Source: Phanerodontia chrysosporium (taxonomy: Eukaryota; Basidiomycota; Agaricomycetes; Polyporales; Phanerochaetaceae). Taken from it: DNA of 64,000 bases. The notes beneath the pieces were generated by a model. It did no database searches. It saw only the letters and a program-made list of their open reading frames with translations, and was not told where the DNA came from. Shown here piece by piece: positions 12,076 through 23,181 of the stretch. Every line of letters starts with the position of its first letter. The first letter of the stretch is position 1. The position numbers and the translations under genes were made by a program. The stretch lies in NCBI GenBank assembly GCA_001910725.1, contig MJGA01000016.1, positions 496,001 to 560,000 on the forward strand, given 5' to 3'.

Positions 12076-12132
12076 GCACACGTCCCTCTGAGCTGGCATA
12101 TATATTCCACACTATAATACCTAATTCCCACC
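12076..12132. promoter_or_regulatory. 57-bp bidirectional intergenic promoter
   Basis: The start codons of the glomulin-like gene (minus, 12075) and the ABCD transporter (plus, 12133) are separated by only 57 bp. The stretch is AT-rich with a TATA-like core (CATATATATT, about 12098-12107). Each transcript must therefore begin within or very near the other gene's leader, so expression of the two is likely coupled. Confidence 0.6.
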
Positions 12133-14945
12133 ATGTCTCTCCCCCCGCCCCTCGACACGCTTTCCCGCCTGCCCCGCTCCCAGCGCAGCGCTCTCCTTCT
12201 CGCCGCGCTCACACTAATCCTCCTCAGGAAGCGACTGTTGCATCTGCCAAAGGAGGCTCTGAGGAGCGTTCGGTCAAGGGCTCGGACACAAAATGGCGCA
12301 ACACAGGAAGACCTCAACGAGGCACTGCAGCAGCTGTACGAGATCACCCCGGACGGAGGCAAAGTGCTCTTGGTGCCACATCGGCACCAGATCTCAAAGG
12401 TACGCGTCCACGCTTCAGCGACCACCCAAGTGTTTGACTCCATTATCCAAGGTCCCCATAAGGCCCACAGATCCCGAGGTGTTAGCTGCAGACGCAAAGC
12501 GCTTTCCGCTCGTACCGCCCTCGCATAAGCCGAACCTCGACAAGACATTCCTCGGCCAGCTCCGTGCCATCCTCCGCATTGCGTTCCGCTCATGGCATTC
12601 CAAAGAATCCCTGATACTCTGCATGCACTCGTTCTTCCTCGTGCTGCGTACAGTTCTCAGCGTAGGCGTGGCAAGACTCGACGGCCGACTGGTACGGGAT
12701 ATTGTCAGTGCGGATGGGAAGGGCTTCCTCAAGGGCCTTGGGCTCTGGTTCGCGCTCGCTATTCCGAGCACATATACAAACACCATGGTGCGCGATGCGC
12801 CTCGTCGAGCATAATCATTACTGAAAGACGTTTAGATACACCACCTACAAGCCAAGCTGTCACTTCGCCTGCGCACGAAACTCACACGCTACACCCATGA
12901 CCTCTACCTCTCCTCTGCACCCGACTTGCGCTACTACCGTGTTGGGCAGGAAGGCGGCCTTGATGGCGTCGACCAATACATCACCTCTGACATCGCCGCA
13001 TTTTGCGACGCGTTCTCCCAAGTCTAGTGAGCCCCTTCGTTTCCCGTATTATATTCGCGTCCGCTGCTAAGTCGCTCCTAGTGGCAACGTGCTGAAGCCC
13101 TCACTCGACCTCTTCTTCTTCACCTCTCAATTGGCGCGTACCCTGGGTGTGCGCGGCACGCTGTTGCTCTTCCTGAACTACTACGCCACGGTCAAGATTC
13201 TTCGCGCCGTTACACCTGCATTCGGCAAGCTCGCACAAGTCGAAGCGAGACTCGAGGGCGAGTACCGCGCCGGGATGGGCAGAGTGGGCCGGGAGAGCGA
13301 GGAAGTCGCGTACGTCACAGTGATCATCACTCACACGGGCCGCTTCTGAATGACCCTTAGCTTCTACAACGGCGGGTCAAGAGAACGTGAGATTCTCTGG
13401 AATGCTTACAAGCGTCTCGTGTCGCACATTAACGACATTTACAAGGTATGTTGTATCTCTCTACTGCTAAACAGCCGAACTCAAATACCATGCAATGTCA
13501 GATTCGTATTGCATACGAATGGACGGAAGACTACGTTATCAAGTATCTATGGAGCGCCGCGGGCTACGCGCTCATTGCTGTTCCTGTGCTGCTTACCAGA
13601 CGGCGGAATGTCGCTATACAAACTGGCAGTGGCCGAGCGATGGTGCCGTTGATGACCAGGTTGCGAATCGTACAGAGAGTGCGTCCTCAATGCTGCTACT
13701 GTCCATTCATTTCCTCACTTGTCTGCTGCAGCGTACATCTCGTCGCGACGACTCCTACTTTCCCTAGCTGATGCCGGCGGACGCCTCATGTACGCATACA
13801 AGGACCTGCTCGAGCTCGCAGGACTCACCACACGACTGTACACCCTCCTCTCGACCTTGCACTCGCTGAAGCCGCTGCCCGAGCCGACAGACGAGGCCGA
13901 GCGCGTCGCCCTGTCGAACGTCGACGTCGGTGTGCCCGCGGGCGCGGCCGGCGTGCCGTTTGTGCTCGTGCGGAAGCTCTCGCTGTCGCTGCGCCCCGGC
14001 GAGCACCTCATGATCACAGGCAGCAACGGCGTGGGGAAGACCGCCGTCGCGCGCGTCATTGCGGGGCTCTGGGCCGCACAGGGCGCCAACGCCGCTGTCG
14101 TGCGCCCGCATGGCCGCCGCGGCGTCTTTGTTGTCCCGCAGCGCGCGTACATGGTCGCGGGGACGCTGCTCGACCAGTGAGTGTTCCTGCTGTGTTTCTC
14201 CCTCTGTGGCACGCGTGTGTCTCTGTGGTGCTGAACGGCGTGGGCAGGATTATATATCCGCACTCGTACCCCGAATTCGTCAAGTCCGGACGCACCCGCG
14301 AGGAGCTCATGGAGATACTGACGGCAGTCAACCTCGCGTACCTGCCTGCACGCGAGGGCGGCTGGGGCACGCGCAAGGAGTGGCGCGATGTGCTGAGCGG
14401 AGGCGAAAAGCAGCGGGTGCGTATCTCGCGGTTTCTTTATGCTGAGCTAGAGACTGATCGGTGAGGCCAGATGGCGATGGCGCGTGTATTCTACCACAAA
14501 CCGAAGTTTGCCGTGCTGGACGGTAAGCGCGTCCATCTACGTGCTCTGGAATCCCCAGCCGCTCATGCTCTTTGGCAGAATGCACGAGCGCCGTGTCGAG
14601 CGACGTCGAGGGCCGGATGTACGAACACGCCAAGTCCCTCGGCATCACGCTCATCACGATTTCCCTCCGGTCAGCATCCTCTCCCGGCTGTCGCGCCAGA
14701 CACCTTCGCTGACCTGTCCGCTCGCCCTTCCGTGCAGGCCGTCGCTGATGAAGTACCACACGCAGCTGCTGACGATCCACGGCGACGCGCAGGGCTCGTG
14801 GACGCTCACGCGCGTCGGCACCGCCGAGGAGCGCATGGGCATCGACCGCGAGATCGTCGCGCTCGAGGGCAAGCTCGCGGATGTCGCGGCCTGGGAGCGC
14901 CGCGTCAAGGAGCTTTCGCGCGCGCTCTCGGCGCAGGAGCAGTAA
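12133..14945 (+). CDS. Peroxisomal ABC half-transporter, subfamily D (PXA/ALDP type)
   Basis: Predicted to import very-long-chain or activated fatty acids into peroxisomes for beta-oxidation, working as a dimer of half-transporters. The N-terminus MSLPPPLDTLSRLPRSQRSA leads into a hydrophobic segment. The membrane domain contains VARLDGRLVRDIV, ITSDIAAFCDAFSQVYGNVLKPSLDL and the EEA-like stretch SEEVAFYNGGSRER, all diagnostic of ABCD. The nucleotide-binding domain has Walker A TGSNGVGKTAVARVIAGLW (about 14013-14060), Q-loop PQRAYM, signature LSGGEKQR (about 14394) and Walker B KFAVLDECTSAV split by an intron. It ends in a coiled coil after HGDAQGSWTLTRV. About ten introns; the first is 12400-12451 and the second 12787-12834. 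No frame break is seen through 2.8 kb. It resembles the shorter PXA2-like partner, but which of the two it is I cannot settle. Confidence 0.93.
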
Positions 14946-15022
14946 TACTATACTGCGCTTCGGGACCGGTTTGCTATGTCCACGGATGATGTAATGACCA
15001 GGATAATGTCTGTATGCTTGGA

Positions 15023-15509
15023 CTATGTAAGTTGTAACAGACTCTGTTTTCTTGTTAGACTATCCTTCGCTGCACTTGTGCGGAACCACTTGAGCGTACG
15101 GATGCAGAATTGAGCGTCTCGATGCGGGACCTTTGCAAGGCAACGCCGGGCCATCAAGCAGCGTAGCACACACGGAGGGTTGTTTTCCCCCTCCACATTC
15201 ATGGTTTCCGGCGGCGGCACACACTCCTGTTCGTCAGGCTCGTTGGAGTCGCTCCACGACGCCGAGAAGGCCTGGAACGCGATGCCCATCTGCCTCTCGA
15301 GGACCTGGTCGCCGTTTACAGGCGCCGTGTCGTAGCCGGACGTCCCGCGGGCAGAGGCAGTACACGCGGGCTTTCCTCTTCCGCATGGGAGGCGGGTGAA
15401 GGTAGTGAGCCGCGTCATAGAGGGAATGCTCGACTGCCCCTTCTCCGTGGATGACTCTCAGTGTTTGCGCACTCTGTAATGAAGTCGAGTCCATCGAGAG
15501 ATTATACAA
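15023..15509 (-). CDS. Possible small uncharacterised gene
   Basis: Two overlapping minus-strand open frames of 91 and 131 codons could be joined by an intron. One starts MYNLSMDSTSLQSAQTLRV. The other contains QMGIAFQAFSASWSDSNEPDEQ and ends TSAAKDSLTRKQSLLQLT. The region lies tail-to-tail with the ABC transporter and just past the end of the next minus-strand gene. I recognise no domain. It could equally be 3' untranslated sequence of its neighbours. Confidence 0.25.
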
Positions 15510-15608
15510 AGCAAATGCATGGATATGACAACGTCAAGACGTTATGTGCACGCGTTGTGCTCTCAACAGGAAAGAAACAAGCGTGCCGAATGAGAAGGGC
15601 TCGTGGCG

Positions 15609-16542
15609 CTACATAATCTGAGACCACGTATCATCTCTGAAAGTACGTTAGAGCGCCGCATATACCGGCAACCGATGTGGACACTTGCCTAGAGCCAAAT
15701 ATCTTCCGTGTGCGGTTCATCTTGACTTGCATGTGCGGACGCTGATTCTCCTTGCCTAGGATTGTCATCTTCGTCTTCTTCGGGCTCTTACCAGGCGACG
15801 CCTTCTTCGCAGGGCTGCACGTCTTGATCTGCTTGACTTGCTTGTGGACTGCGAGCGGCTGTCTCTGAAACTGAGGTTGAGCAGGAGAGGACGGCAGCGG
15901 TTTGGGCGCCAGGGCCCGTCGTGGCGGAGAGGGCTGGCTGCTGTGCCGCGGCGGGGGTACAAGCTGGATGAGCGGCTTCGGCTTTGGCTTCTGCGGGCTC
16001 AGCGTAGCCTTCGCACCGCCCTGGGGCACCCGCAGACTCCCGACAGAGAACACACCCGGCGGAGCACACGTCGTGAGGCTTGGGCTGACCGGAGCGCGGG
16101 ACATCGGCGACGGGCGCGAGAGGACGATCTCCGGAAGGGCATGCGCAGGCATCGTGATCTTCGGAGGACTGTGCCACAGCGGGAGCGCGGCTGGGCCGTC
16201 GCTCTCTGCCCCGCGGAGAAGCCGCAGACGCTGGGTGGGCGAGCGGATGCGCAGACGGCTGGGAGGACGCTGCAGGACACCAGCAGAAAGGAGCGAGACG
16301 TGCGACTCGGTGGTGAGCACTGTTCCCTGTTGCGTGCGGAGGCGCAGGCGCGTGCGGCGGTGCACACCCCAGAAGACGGACGCGACGGCGAGGATGACGA
16401 CGAGCACAAGCACGCAGCTCACGATAAAGGGCCCGAGGGAGCCATCGAGCGGGTCGGTGTGCCTGTACAGCTCTTGCTCCGCGCTGAAGCTGGGCTCGGC
16501 GCGCCGGGACATGCCCGTCGGCGCCGCGATGGACGACTGCAA
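15609..16542 (-). CDS. Single-pass membrane protein with basic Pro/Lys-rich tail
   Basis: Starts at 16542 (MQSSIAAPTGMSRRAEPSF). A strong membrane span follows at residues about 38-60 (GPFIVSCVLVLVVILAVAS), flanked by VHRRTRLRLRT, so the tail is probably cytosolic. The remaining 200 residues are disordered: Pro/Ser-rich, then a Lys-rich patch (CSPAKKASPGKSPKKTK) and GKENQRPH, which contains a KEN box-like motif. The last intron (15688-15637, 52 nt) appears to use a GC donor (AG|GCAAGT) and leads to a short final exon ending RDDTWSQIM. Reading through instead adds about 14 unrelated residues and also stops. No named family is recognised. Composition suggests a membrane-tethered adaptor or cell-cycle regulated factor, which is inference only. 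Confidence 0.65.
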
Positions 16543-17445
16543 GCGACGGCGGACGGAACGTGGAGCATGCTTGAGAGCGTCTTCCCGCCAAAGTCCGGTG
16601 TGAATGTCTAGGTTAGAGAGGTGCGGGACGAGCCCGCCTGCTGCTTCATGGCATGAGGCTGACGACTGTCAGGTAGGCTCCTCGGCCGCCGTCTCGCTGC
16701 GCCGCGAACGAGTGAGGCACCCGTGGCTCGTATCGCTGACGGCTGGACTGCGGCTGGCAACGTCGCATAGGTTGCCCGCCCCCAGCGCAGTGCATGCTCC
16801 GCTGCTCTGGCCCATTCTGGACTGTCTGATTCTGTGGGGTCGCAAGAAACTCGGTCAGCGATGCACGCCCAGTCAGCCATCGTGTCAAGGGGTCACGCCA
16901 TGTGGCGGAGGCAATCAGAGAGATGCGTAAGGCTGACTTTGCATGTCTGAGACGAGCATGGACTCATGCGAGCTCCTGGCTCGTCGTTCCATAATTATTC
17001 TAGGTGATGTTATGCTCCCGAATGCAGTCAGAGCATCGCAATCATAACAACTCGTATGTAGTGTGTTTCGAGCGATGGCGAGGATGCCCGGAGACAAAGA
17101 GCAAGTCAGGAACCATTGGTCAAAAAGAGAGCAAGCACGAATTTGACGAATTTGGCGTGGTCTGCATAACCACGTGGCTTGATCCGGCTGCCCCGCATTC
17201 TCCTCCCCAACGATTCCCAACCTTCGTTCTCCGCTTATGGCGCGGCCACTACTAAGCAGATTTTTTGTAGAATTTTACTTCGGTCGGCAGATAGCCAGCA
17301 GTGTCTCGAACACTGCGGAAGTCTTTGAAGAAAATGCGGAGGAGGTGCTGTGAAGGGCGGGGTGGAATTACTGCAAGCGCCCAGCGTTCTCCCCAAAGGA
17401 TGCGTGGAGGAACAACAGGGAGCTGTGCGTAATACCGAGCCCAGG
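16543..17445. other. Intergenic promoter region between divergent genes
   Basis: Upstream of both the membrane-protein gene (minus) and the desaturase gene (plus). Open frames at 16608-16930 on both strands show no domain and no splice-consistent model. Nothing else is recognised apart from the desaturase TATA box at its right end. Confidence 0.55.
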
Positions 17446-17452
17446 ATATAAA
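17446..17452 (+). promoter_or_regulatory. TATA box of the desaturase gene
   Basis: TATAAAT preceded by CCAGGA lies 75 bp before the ATG at 17521 and is followed by a pyrimidine-rich leader (CTCTGCTCTTTCCC), the typical core promoter layout of strongly expressed basidiomycete genes. Confidence 0.65.
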
Positions 17453-17520
17453 TCATCGGCGAGCCGCTCTGCTCTTTCCCATCTTCTTCTCTCTTCCCTG
17501 CTCTCCTTCGAGCGTCCTCC

Positions 17521-19176
17521 ATGTCTTCCGTCGTCGAGACGCGAAACGTGCCGCCTTCACCTAGTCCGGCTCCGAAGCTCAAGGAACCGGAGAAGGAAGA
17601 GGTCCCTGCTGATATCAACATCCCAGACAACTATGTCTCCTGGACGCTCCGTAACCAAAAGCCTCGGCCGCCAATCACCCTCGACAACCTCCTGGACAAT
17701 ATCCAATGGTTGAGCCTCATCATCCTGACCAGTATTCCGGCCATTTCTATCTACGGCTTTTGCACGACGAAGCTGCAGTGGCAGACCTTTGTTTGGAGTG
17801 TCATCTACTACTTCATCACTGGTCTAGGTGCGTAGTCCTTCGTCTGCTGTGCACCATCATGTTTCGAACCGTCATCCAGGGATTACCGCCGGCTACCACC
17901 GCCTCTGGGCGCACCGGTCATACAATGCCTCGAAGCCATTGAAGTACTTCCTTGCGATGGCCGGTACGGGTGCAGTGCAAGGTTCCATCAAGTGGTGGTG
18001 CCGCGGCCACCGCGCGCACCATCGCTACACCGACACCGACCTCGATCCGTACAATGCGCACAAGGGCTTCTGGTACTCGCACCTCGGCTGGATGATCCTC
18101 AAGCCGCGGTACAAGCCCGGAGTTGCCGATGTTAGCGATTTGAGCAAGGACCCAGTCATTCGGTGGCAGCATCGCTGGTACATCTGGCTGATCCTCGGTT
18201 GCGGCCTGGTTTTGCCCACAATGGTCGCCGGCCTAGGCTGGGGCGACTGGAGGGGTGGCTTCTTCTTCGCCGGCGCCGCTCGTCTGTGCTTTGTCCACCA
18301 CGTAAGTAGCGCCTCGTCCACGCGCAGGCCTTGCGCTGACCGCTCTATAGTCCACGTTCTGCGTCAACTCGCTCGCACACTGGCTCGGCGAGACGCCGTT
18401 TGACGACAAGCACACGCCGCGGGACCACTTCATCACCGCCCTCGTGACCGTCGGCGAGGGCTACCACAACTTCCACCACCAGTTCCCAATGGACTACCGT
18501 AACGCCATCAAGTGGTACCAGTACGACCCGACCAAGTGGTTCATCTGGGTCTGCTCGAAGCTTGGTCTCGCAAGCCATCTCAAGGTCTTCCCTGAGAACG
18601 AGGTCAAGAAGGGCCAGCTCACAATGCAGCTCAAGCGCCTCCGTGAGACGCAGGAGGGCCTCGCATGGGCTCCGGATGTCCAAGAGCTGCCAGTCATCAG
18701 CTGGGAGAGCTGTACGTTATCATTTGTCCATGCCGTGCGTTAACAGTGGCTAACCTACATCATAGACCAAGAGCAGGCTATCAAGCGTCCACTCATTGTC
18801 ATCGCAGGCTTCATCCACGACGTCTCCGACTTCCTCGATGAGCACCCTGGCGGCCGCCACCTGCTGGTGAAGTACATCGGCAAGGACGCGACAACGGCGT
18901 TCTTCGGCGGTGTCTACGATCACTCGAACGCTGCCCACAACGTACGCATGCTTTCTGTCACTGCGTATGCTCAGCCACGCTAACCTATCCTACGCATAGC
19001 TGCTCTCGATGAAGCGTGTCGGTATCCTCCACGGTGGCATCCAGCACGGCCTGCAGGACAAGACGATCCCCCCTGCGCAGCGTCTCCGCATTGCGCGGTA
19101 CAACGAGCTTCGGGGTTCTGGCTACCATTCGTCTGGCACCTCGGCTGTCTCGGATAACGAGGGTATGCTCGGCTAA
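17521..19176 (+). CDS. OLE1: Stearoyl-CoA (delta-9) desaturase with C-terminal cytochrome b5
   Basis: Introduces the cis-9 double bond in palmitoyl- and stearoyl-CoA in the ER membrane, drawing electrons through its own cytochrome b5. Five exons; the first intron is 17828-17879, and later introns start at 18301, about 18711 and about 18942. Two membrane segments precede the first histidine box HRLWAH. The second box is HRAHHR and the third GEGYHNFHHQFP, giving the eight iron ligands. NSLAHWLGETPFDD lies between boxes two and three. The fused b5 domain has the heme motif DEHPGGRHLL and a second heme ligand region YDHSNAAHN. Length and order match fungal Ole1 fully. Its TATA promoter and CT-rich leader fit high expression. 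Essential in most fungi; no defect is visible. Confidence 0.97.
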
Positions 19177-19865
19177 GCATGCTGTCGCAAAATCGTTTTA
19201 CTCGAACCTTGCATGGGTCGAGGCTCCTTCGAAAACTGGGTTGTAACATTTCTATGTCTGCCATTCTGTTTGTGTCATTGTACAAAGAGAACACGTTCGA
19301 GAGTATTCGCTCTATGTTGATGCCTTCCTCCACTAGGGATTGTTGGGCGCTCTATGCGGCTTCTGTGTGGTCGTGTTTGCATACCGTTGAAGCTCCAAGT
19401 AGTGTGAGGGGCGACTGGTTAGGAGAGATGACGCCGAGCCTGGCAGAACCAATGCATGCGATAGCTGTGTGATCACATACATTATCAAGTCTACACCTCT
19501 TCTATCGCAGTTGCCTCTTCAATCTCGCGATGTTGCAACCTCAGCTGCCTGCTCTTGCGTCAAACTACACAGTCCTTTCTGCTATCCCCCTGCTCAGCGT
19601 TGTCATCTGGCCTGCTCTCGTGCACGTCCTCTGAACAGGCGAAGATTCCCGAACTGGTATCATTTCGCCAGCAGTCGTTTCGTTGTTCCACTCTCCACGC
19701 TCGTGACTCGACTACAATATTGCAATGATATCATCCAAGAAAACAAACACATATAGTAGAGAATACAGTAGGGGCACATACATAGAACTTGCCAGCAGTC
19801 CGTTACAAATCCGGCCCCATAAGCGCAACTACCCCATAGAGTAGTCAGCGGACCAGAGACGATAG
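19177..19865. other. Tail-to-tail intergenic region
   Basis: Lies between the 3' ends of the desaturase gene (plus) and the G-alpha gene (minus). Only short frames without recognisable features; AT content rises around 19720-19800, consistent with two 3' ends. No gene recognised. Confidence 0.6.
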
Positions 19866-22179
19866 CTAAGCAACGAGCTTACTCGATTGCAGCTGCCGCC
19901 TCACAATCGTGTCCTGAACTGTTCACTGTAAGTTTCGGCGGCAATGCGACGTGCAAGTCAGCTCACCATCAGACAAGATATGAGAGGTCGTTCTAGTGTC
20001 CTGCAAGGACATTCAGCGATACTAGCAACAGTGTGCTGGCGCAGATCACATACCGTAACACTCGTAAAGTGGCAGTAAAACGGTCTCGATATGGGCGAGT
20101 GTTCTTTGTGTATCTGCGAGAACTTACGTCGCAGATCTGCAGGTCCCATGGTGATGAATTTCTGTACATGTCTGAGGTATTGAAATACGCACATGTTGAG
20201 GTGTTCTGATAATCATTCGGACGGTTTCCATATGATACGATGTAGTCACTAAGCTGGATGCCAGCGGCGAGCTTCTGCTTCAGGATATCGATTTTGTTCA
20301 AGAAAAGTACGACGCTTGTTTTCGCGAGCAGCTGATTTGACACGATTGACTTCCAAAGCAGGACAGAATCTTCCTGGAACGAAGGACGGCGAAGTCAGGC
20401 AAGTTTCGTACATGCCGAAAGCAGACTGCTCACAAGACGATTGACCATTGGATCTTCCTCGAGCACCTGGTCGAAACAGCTAATCGGCGCCAGGAAGAGG
20501 ATTGCGCTGAGGATCATGTCAGCATTGCCGCTGAACGGTGCAGGGACGTGCAACATACTCCATGTCATCGAAGAAGGGCGCCCATGCAGCTTCGAGATTT
20601 CCATCAACGACGCTTCATAGAACAAAGTTAGGCATTCATACCTCGCTAAATCAAGGTTAGGTTGGCCAGAAAGATCAAGGAACGAGCACTTACTAGAGAC
20701 CTATGACCGCCGACGTCATATACTCGCCACTCCCGACTCCCGGCGACGAGACCTGAGAAATTCTCTATGAGCTCCTTCAGGAGCCGTCGAACCAAACCTG
20801 AGTACACCAGCGACGTACCATCCTTGACTTGGAAGCGGTACTCCGAAACGCCAAGGGTCTTCAAACGCGCTCGCAGAATATCGTCTGAGCCGCGCGTGTT
20901 AGCGTCAGCGAGTGAGCACGCTTGTGTATCTCACCATCCGTTGGCACGTATCGTAATTCAGTGACCCGGTCCAGCGAGTCGAGGAAACTGGTTCGCATAT
21001 TAGCTGGGGAGCCATAGACGTGCCAGTATACACTTACAACCCCGGCATTTCTTGCAGGCGCAGTTTCTGATAAGCAAGGACCTCATGCACGACTGGATCG
21101 TTCCAGAGCATAATCATGTCTTCGGCGCACGCATGGATGATTCGTCCCGGATCCTGTGACTCACGCATTAGCACGCATCCCTATGATAGCATGAGCGACG
21201 TACGTCCGGGTCGTTCCAGTCGATGGCATCGATATCTGTCTCAGAGCTATTCCGTTTGCCTGCTATCCTGCTGAACATCGTTTTCCACACGAAATGAGAG
21301 TTGACAGCAAGCTCCTTGTCCCTGGCAAGCGCATCGGGTGCATTGGTAAGCTGAGTGAGGCGCGTGGCTTCCTGCTCAGTGTTGCCGGCGAGAGTGAGTC
21401 TGCGAATGAGCACCTCCTCAACCTGCAGAAGGGGCAGCAGACGGAGCCGCAGCTTTAAATGTTCGGCCGTGAGATGCGGCAGCTCGGCAGAGGGTGACGC
21501 CCTGGAGGACGAGGGCCGCGAGTCTGGAAGAGACCTGTGGGAAGACCGAGGTGACGATGTGGCAGACGGGGCCTGAAGCGCATGGACTTCCGCGATGGCC
21601 TCGAGAATGAGCCGGATTGACCGGACAACGTTGAGCTGGATCACCGCCCGCCATGACGCGCGTTCGGCGTGGAAAGCCTGGAAATGGGGATCGTGATCGA
21701 ACAACCTGACGATCCGTCTAAGGCACAGACCTTGGGAGTGTGCAGCAACTGGAAGTCTAGTAAAGTTTCAGCTTGCATGCTCATTGGGTGCGTGCGAGAA
21801 TGTAACTCACTCTTCAACGTGGTCGATTTGCCTTATAGAGAGGGTATGATGAGTGACGGTATCGGTCTGCGAGCATCGTGTTGCGTACCTGATTCGCTCT
21901 GGCCTGTACCGCGATGTGAGCATGAGCAAGGTACCTCTCGGTACCTATCTGCCACCTCCATGACACACACGACCACTTACCCAACAAGAGCATCTTCATA
22001 GGCCTCGGACCCTTTCTCTCCATCCTAGCCTGCTGTTGCAGCTCTTCATCTATAGCGTCGGAGATGCGCTTGGCTTCTGCCTCAGCGAGCATGCGGGCCT
22101 CTCGCTCCGCTGGAGTTTCGTTTGGAGGAGGTGCGAGCACCCGTGATAGCGGATCATCGTCATTAAAGCCTGGAGGCAT
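19866..22179 (-). CDS. Large, divergent G-protein alpha subunit
   Basis: A heterotrimeric G-protein alpha chain: a GTPase switch acting downstream of seven-helix receptors at the membrane. I count about sixteen exons. N-terminal extension MPPGFNDDDPLSRVLAPPP has no MGxxxS myristoylation signal. P-loop LLLGQSESGKSTTLKNFQ is spread over exons of 15, 21 and 26 nt. The helical domain (21677-21204) carries a Ser-rich insert (SATSSPRSSHRSLPDSRPS). Switch I is RYVPTDDDILRARLKTLGV, keeping the Arg finger and Mg-binding Thr. Switch II is DVGGHRSLRAAW, with His where the catalytic Gln should be; part is encoded by a 4-nt exon (20642-20645). Base recognition is FLNKIDIL and TSVT. The C-terminus is VQDTIVRRQLQSSKLVA, without the usual GLx end or a Cys for ADP-ribosylation. 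Such long fungal-specific G-alpha types are known in mushrooms; partners are not known to me. Confidence 0.9.
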
Positions 22180-23181
22180 GTTTAACGCGTATGGACAGCA
22201 GAAAGTGCGGAAAAGTGAAGGTTAGGCGGGGTGGACGAGCACGGCCTCCCGACGACGAGACAATGGGATGTGGTCGGCGGGCAAGAGGCGCAGAGCAACT
22301 GCCGCTGGGGTGGCCGCCCTTTCTGAGACGACCCACGGGCTTCAACCTTACGTCGCTCATCAGAGCGTCCATGAGAATTCTATTGCTCCCTGTGTGAGTT
22401 TGACTCATATTTGCGATGTGTCCGACGCCGGACGGCAAGAAATACGACCAGAGCAGCCCTGCAGCTGCCTTATGTCCGGCCATGCTGACATCCAACGCGG
22501 AGGCCGGGGCGAATCAGGGCGACAGAAAATCGTTAGAGAAGCCCTGGGGCGGGAGAAGAGCAGGTTCGAGCGAGCTTTCACCGCAATTAAACGCTGTGTG
22601 ATTTTCGAGCGATATTGCTGGTCTTTCAGAGTGTTTTCGCGACGTCGGTGAAGATCGAAGAGGACGATGTGGTTCATGGTCAAGATGATCGCGTCTGGAT
22701 TTTCTTCCGCGACGCTGTTGACGACCCCGCCGCCTCGTCGTCCTCGATCGATCTAATCTTGCCGATCGGGCTGATAAGATGAGTGCCACGACAGAATTGG
22801 TAACTGTAGATGTTGGAAGTTTACGGGCAGTGGAAAATTCGCGGGTAACTCAGTGAGGCCACTCCAGATCGTAGGACGAGGGATAATAGAAATCGCACTA
22901 ACTTGCTATTGAGCGTTGGATAGGCTCCATCTCATAGTTCCTAGGTACGCAAGATGACTGTTACTCGGTCTGGGACAGGCGTTGGTTTTCAACTAGCGGT
23001 ACACATATAGGTAAGCATTCATATTGCATAGGATAGCCGAGTAGTGACAGGCAAGGGAGGGTACATAGCGTTTGCGCAATTTAAGCGGACCTTCACAGAA
23101 GGTATTTTGGCGTATTTAGTGCTCATTGGCGAGTTCGTGAGATTTCTTGGGCGGTTCGGTTTCGTACACAGGAAGACTGGC
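22180..23181. other. Intergenic region upstream of the G-alpha gene
   Basis: Open frames of 60-127 codons on both strands (22191-22789) overlap each other and show no domain or conserved start. The region should contain the G-alpha promoter and the 3' end of the DUF6534 gene. Nothing specific recognised. Confidence 0.5.

Noticed and set aside
20101..20165. Extra intron at CGACGTAAG in the G-alpha 3' part
   Set aside because: GTAAG looks like a donor, but reading through gives the conserved YLRRKFSQIHKEHSP; the real intron is just upstream (GTGCGT...CTGCAG).
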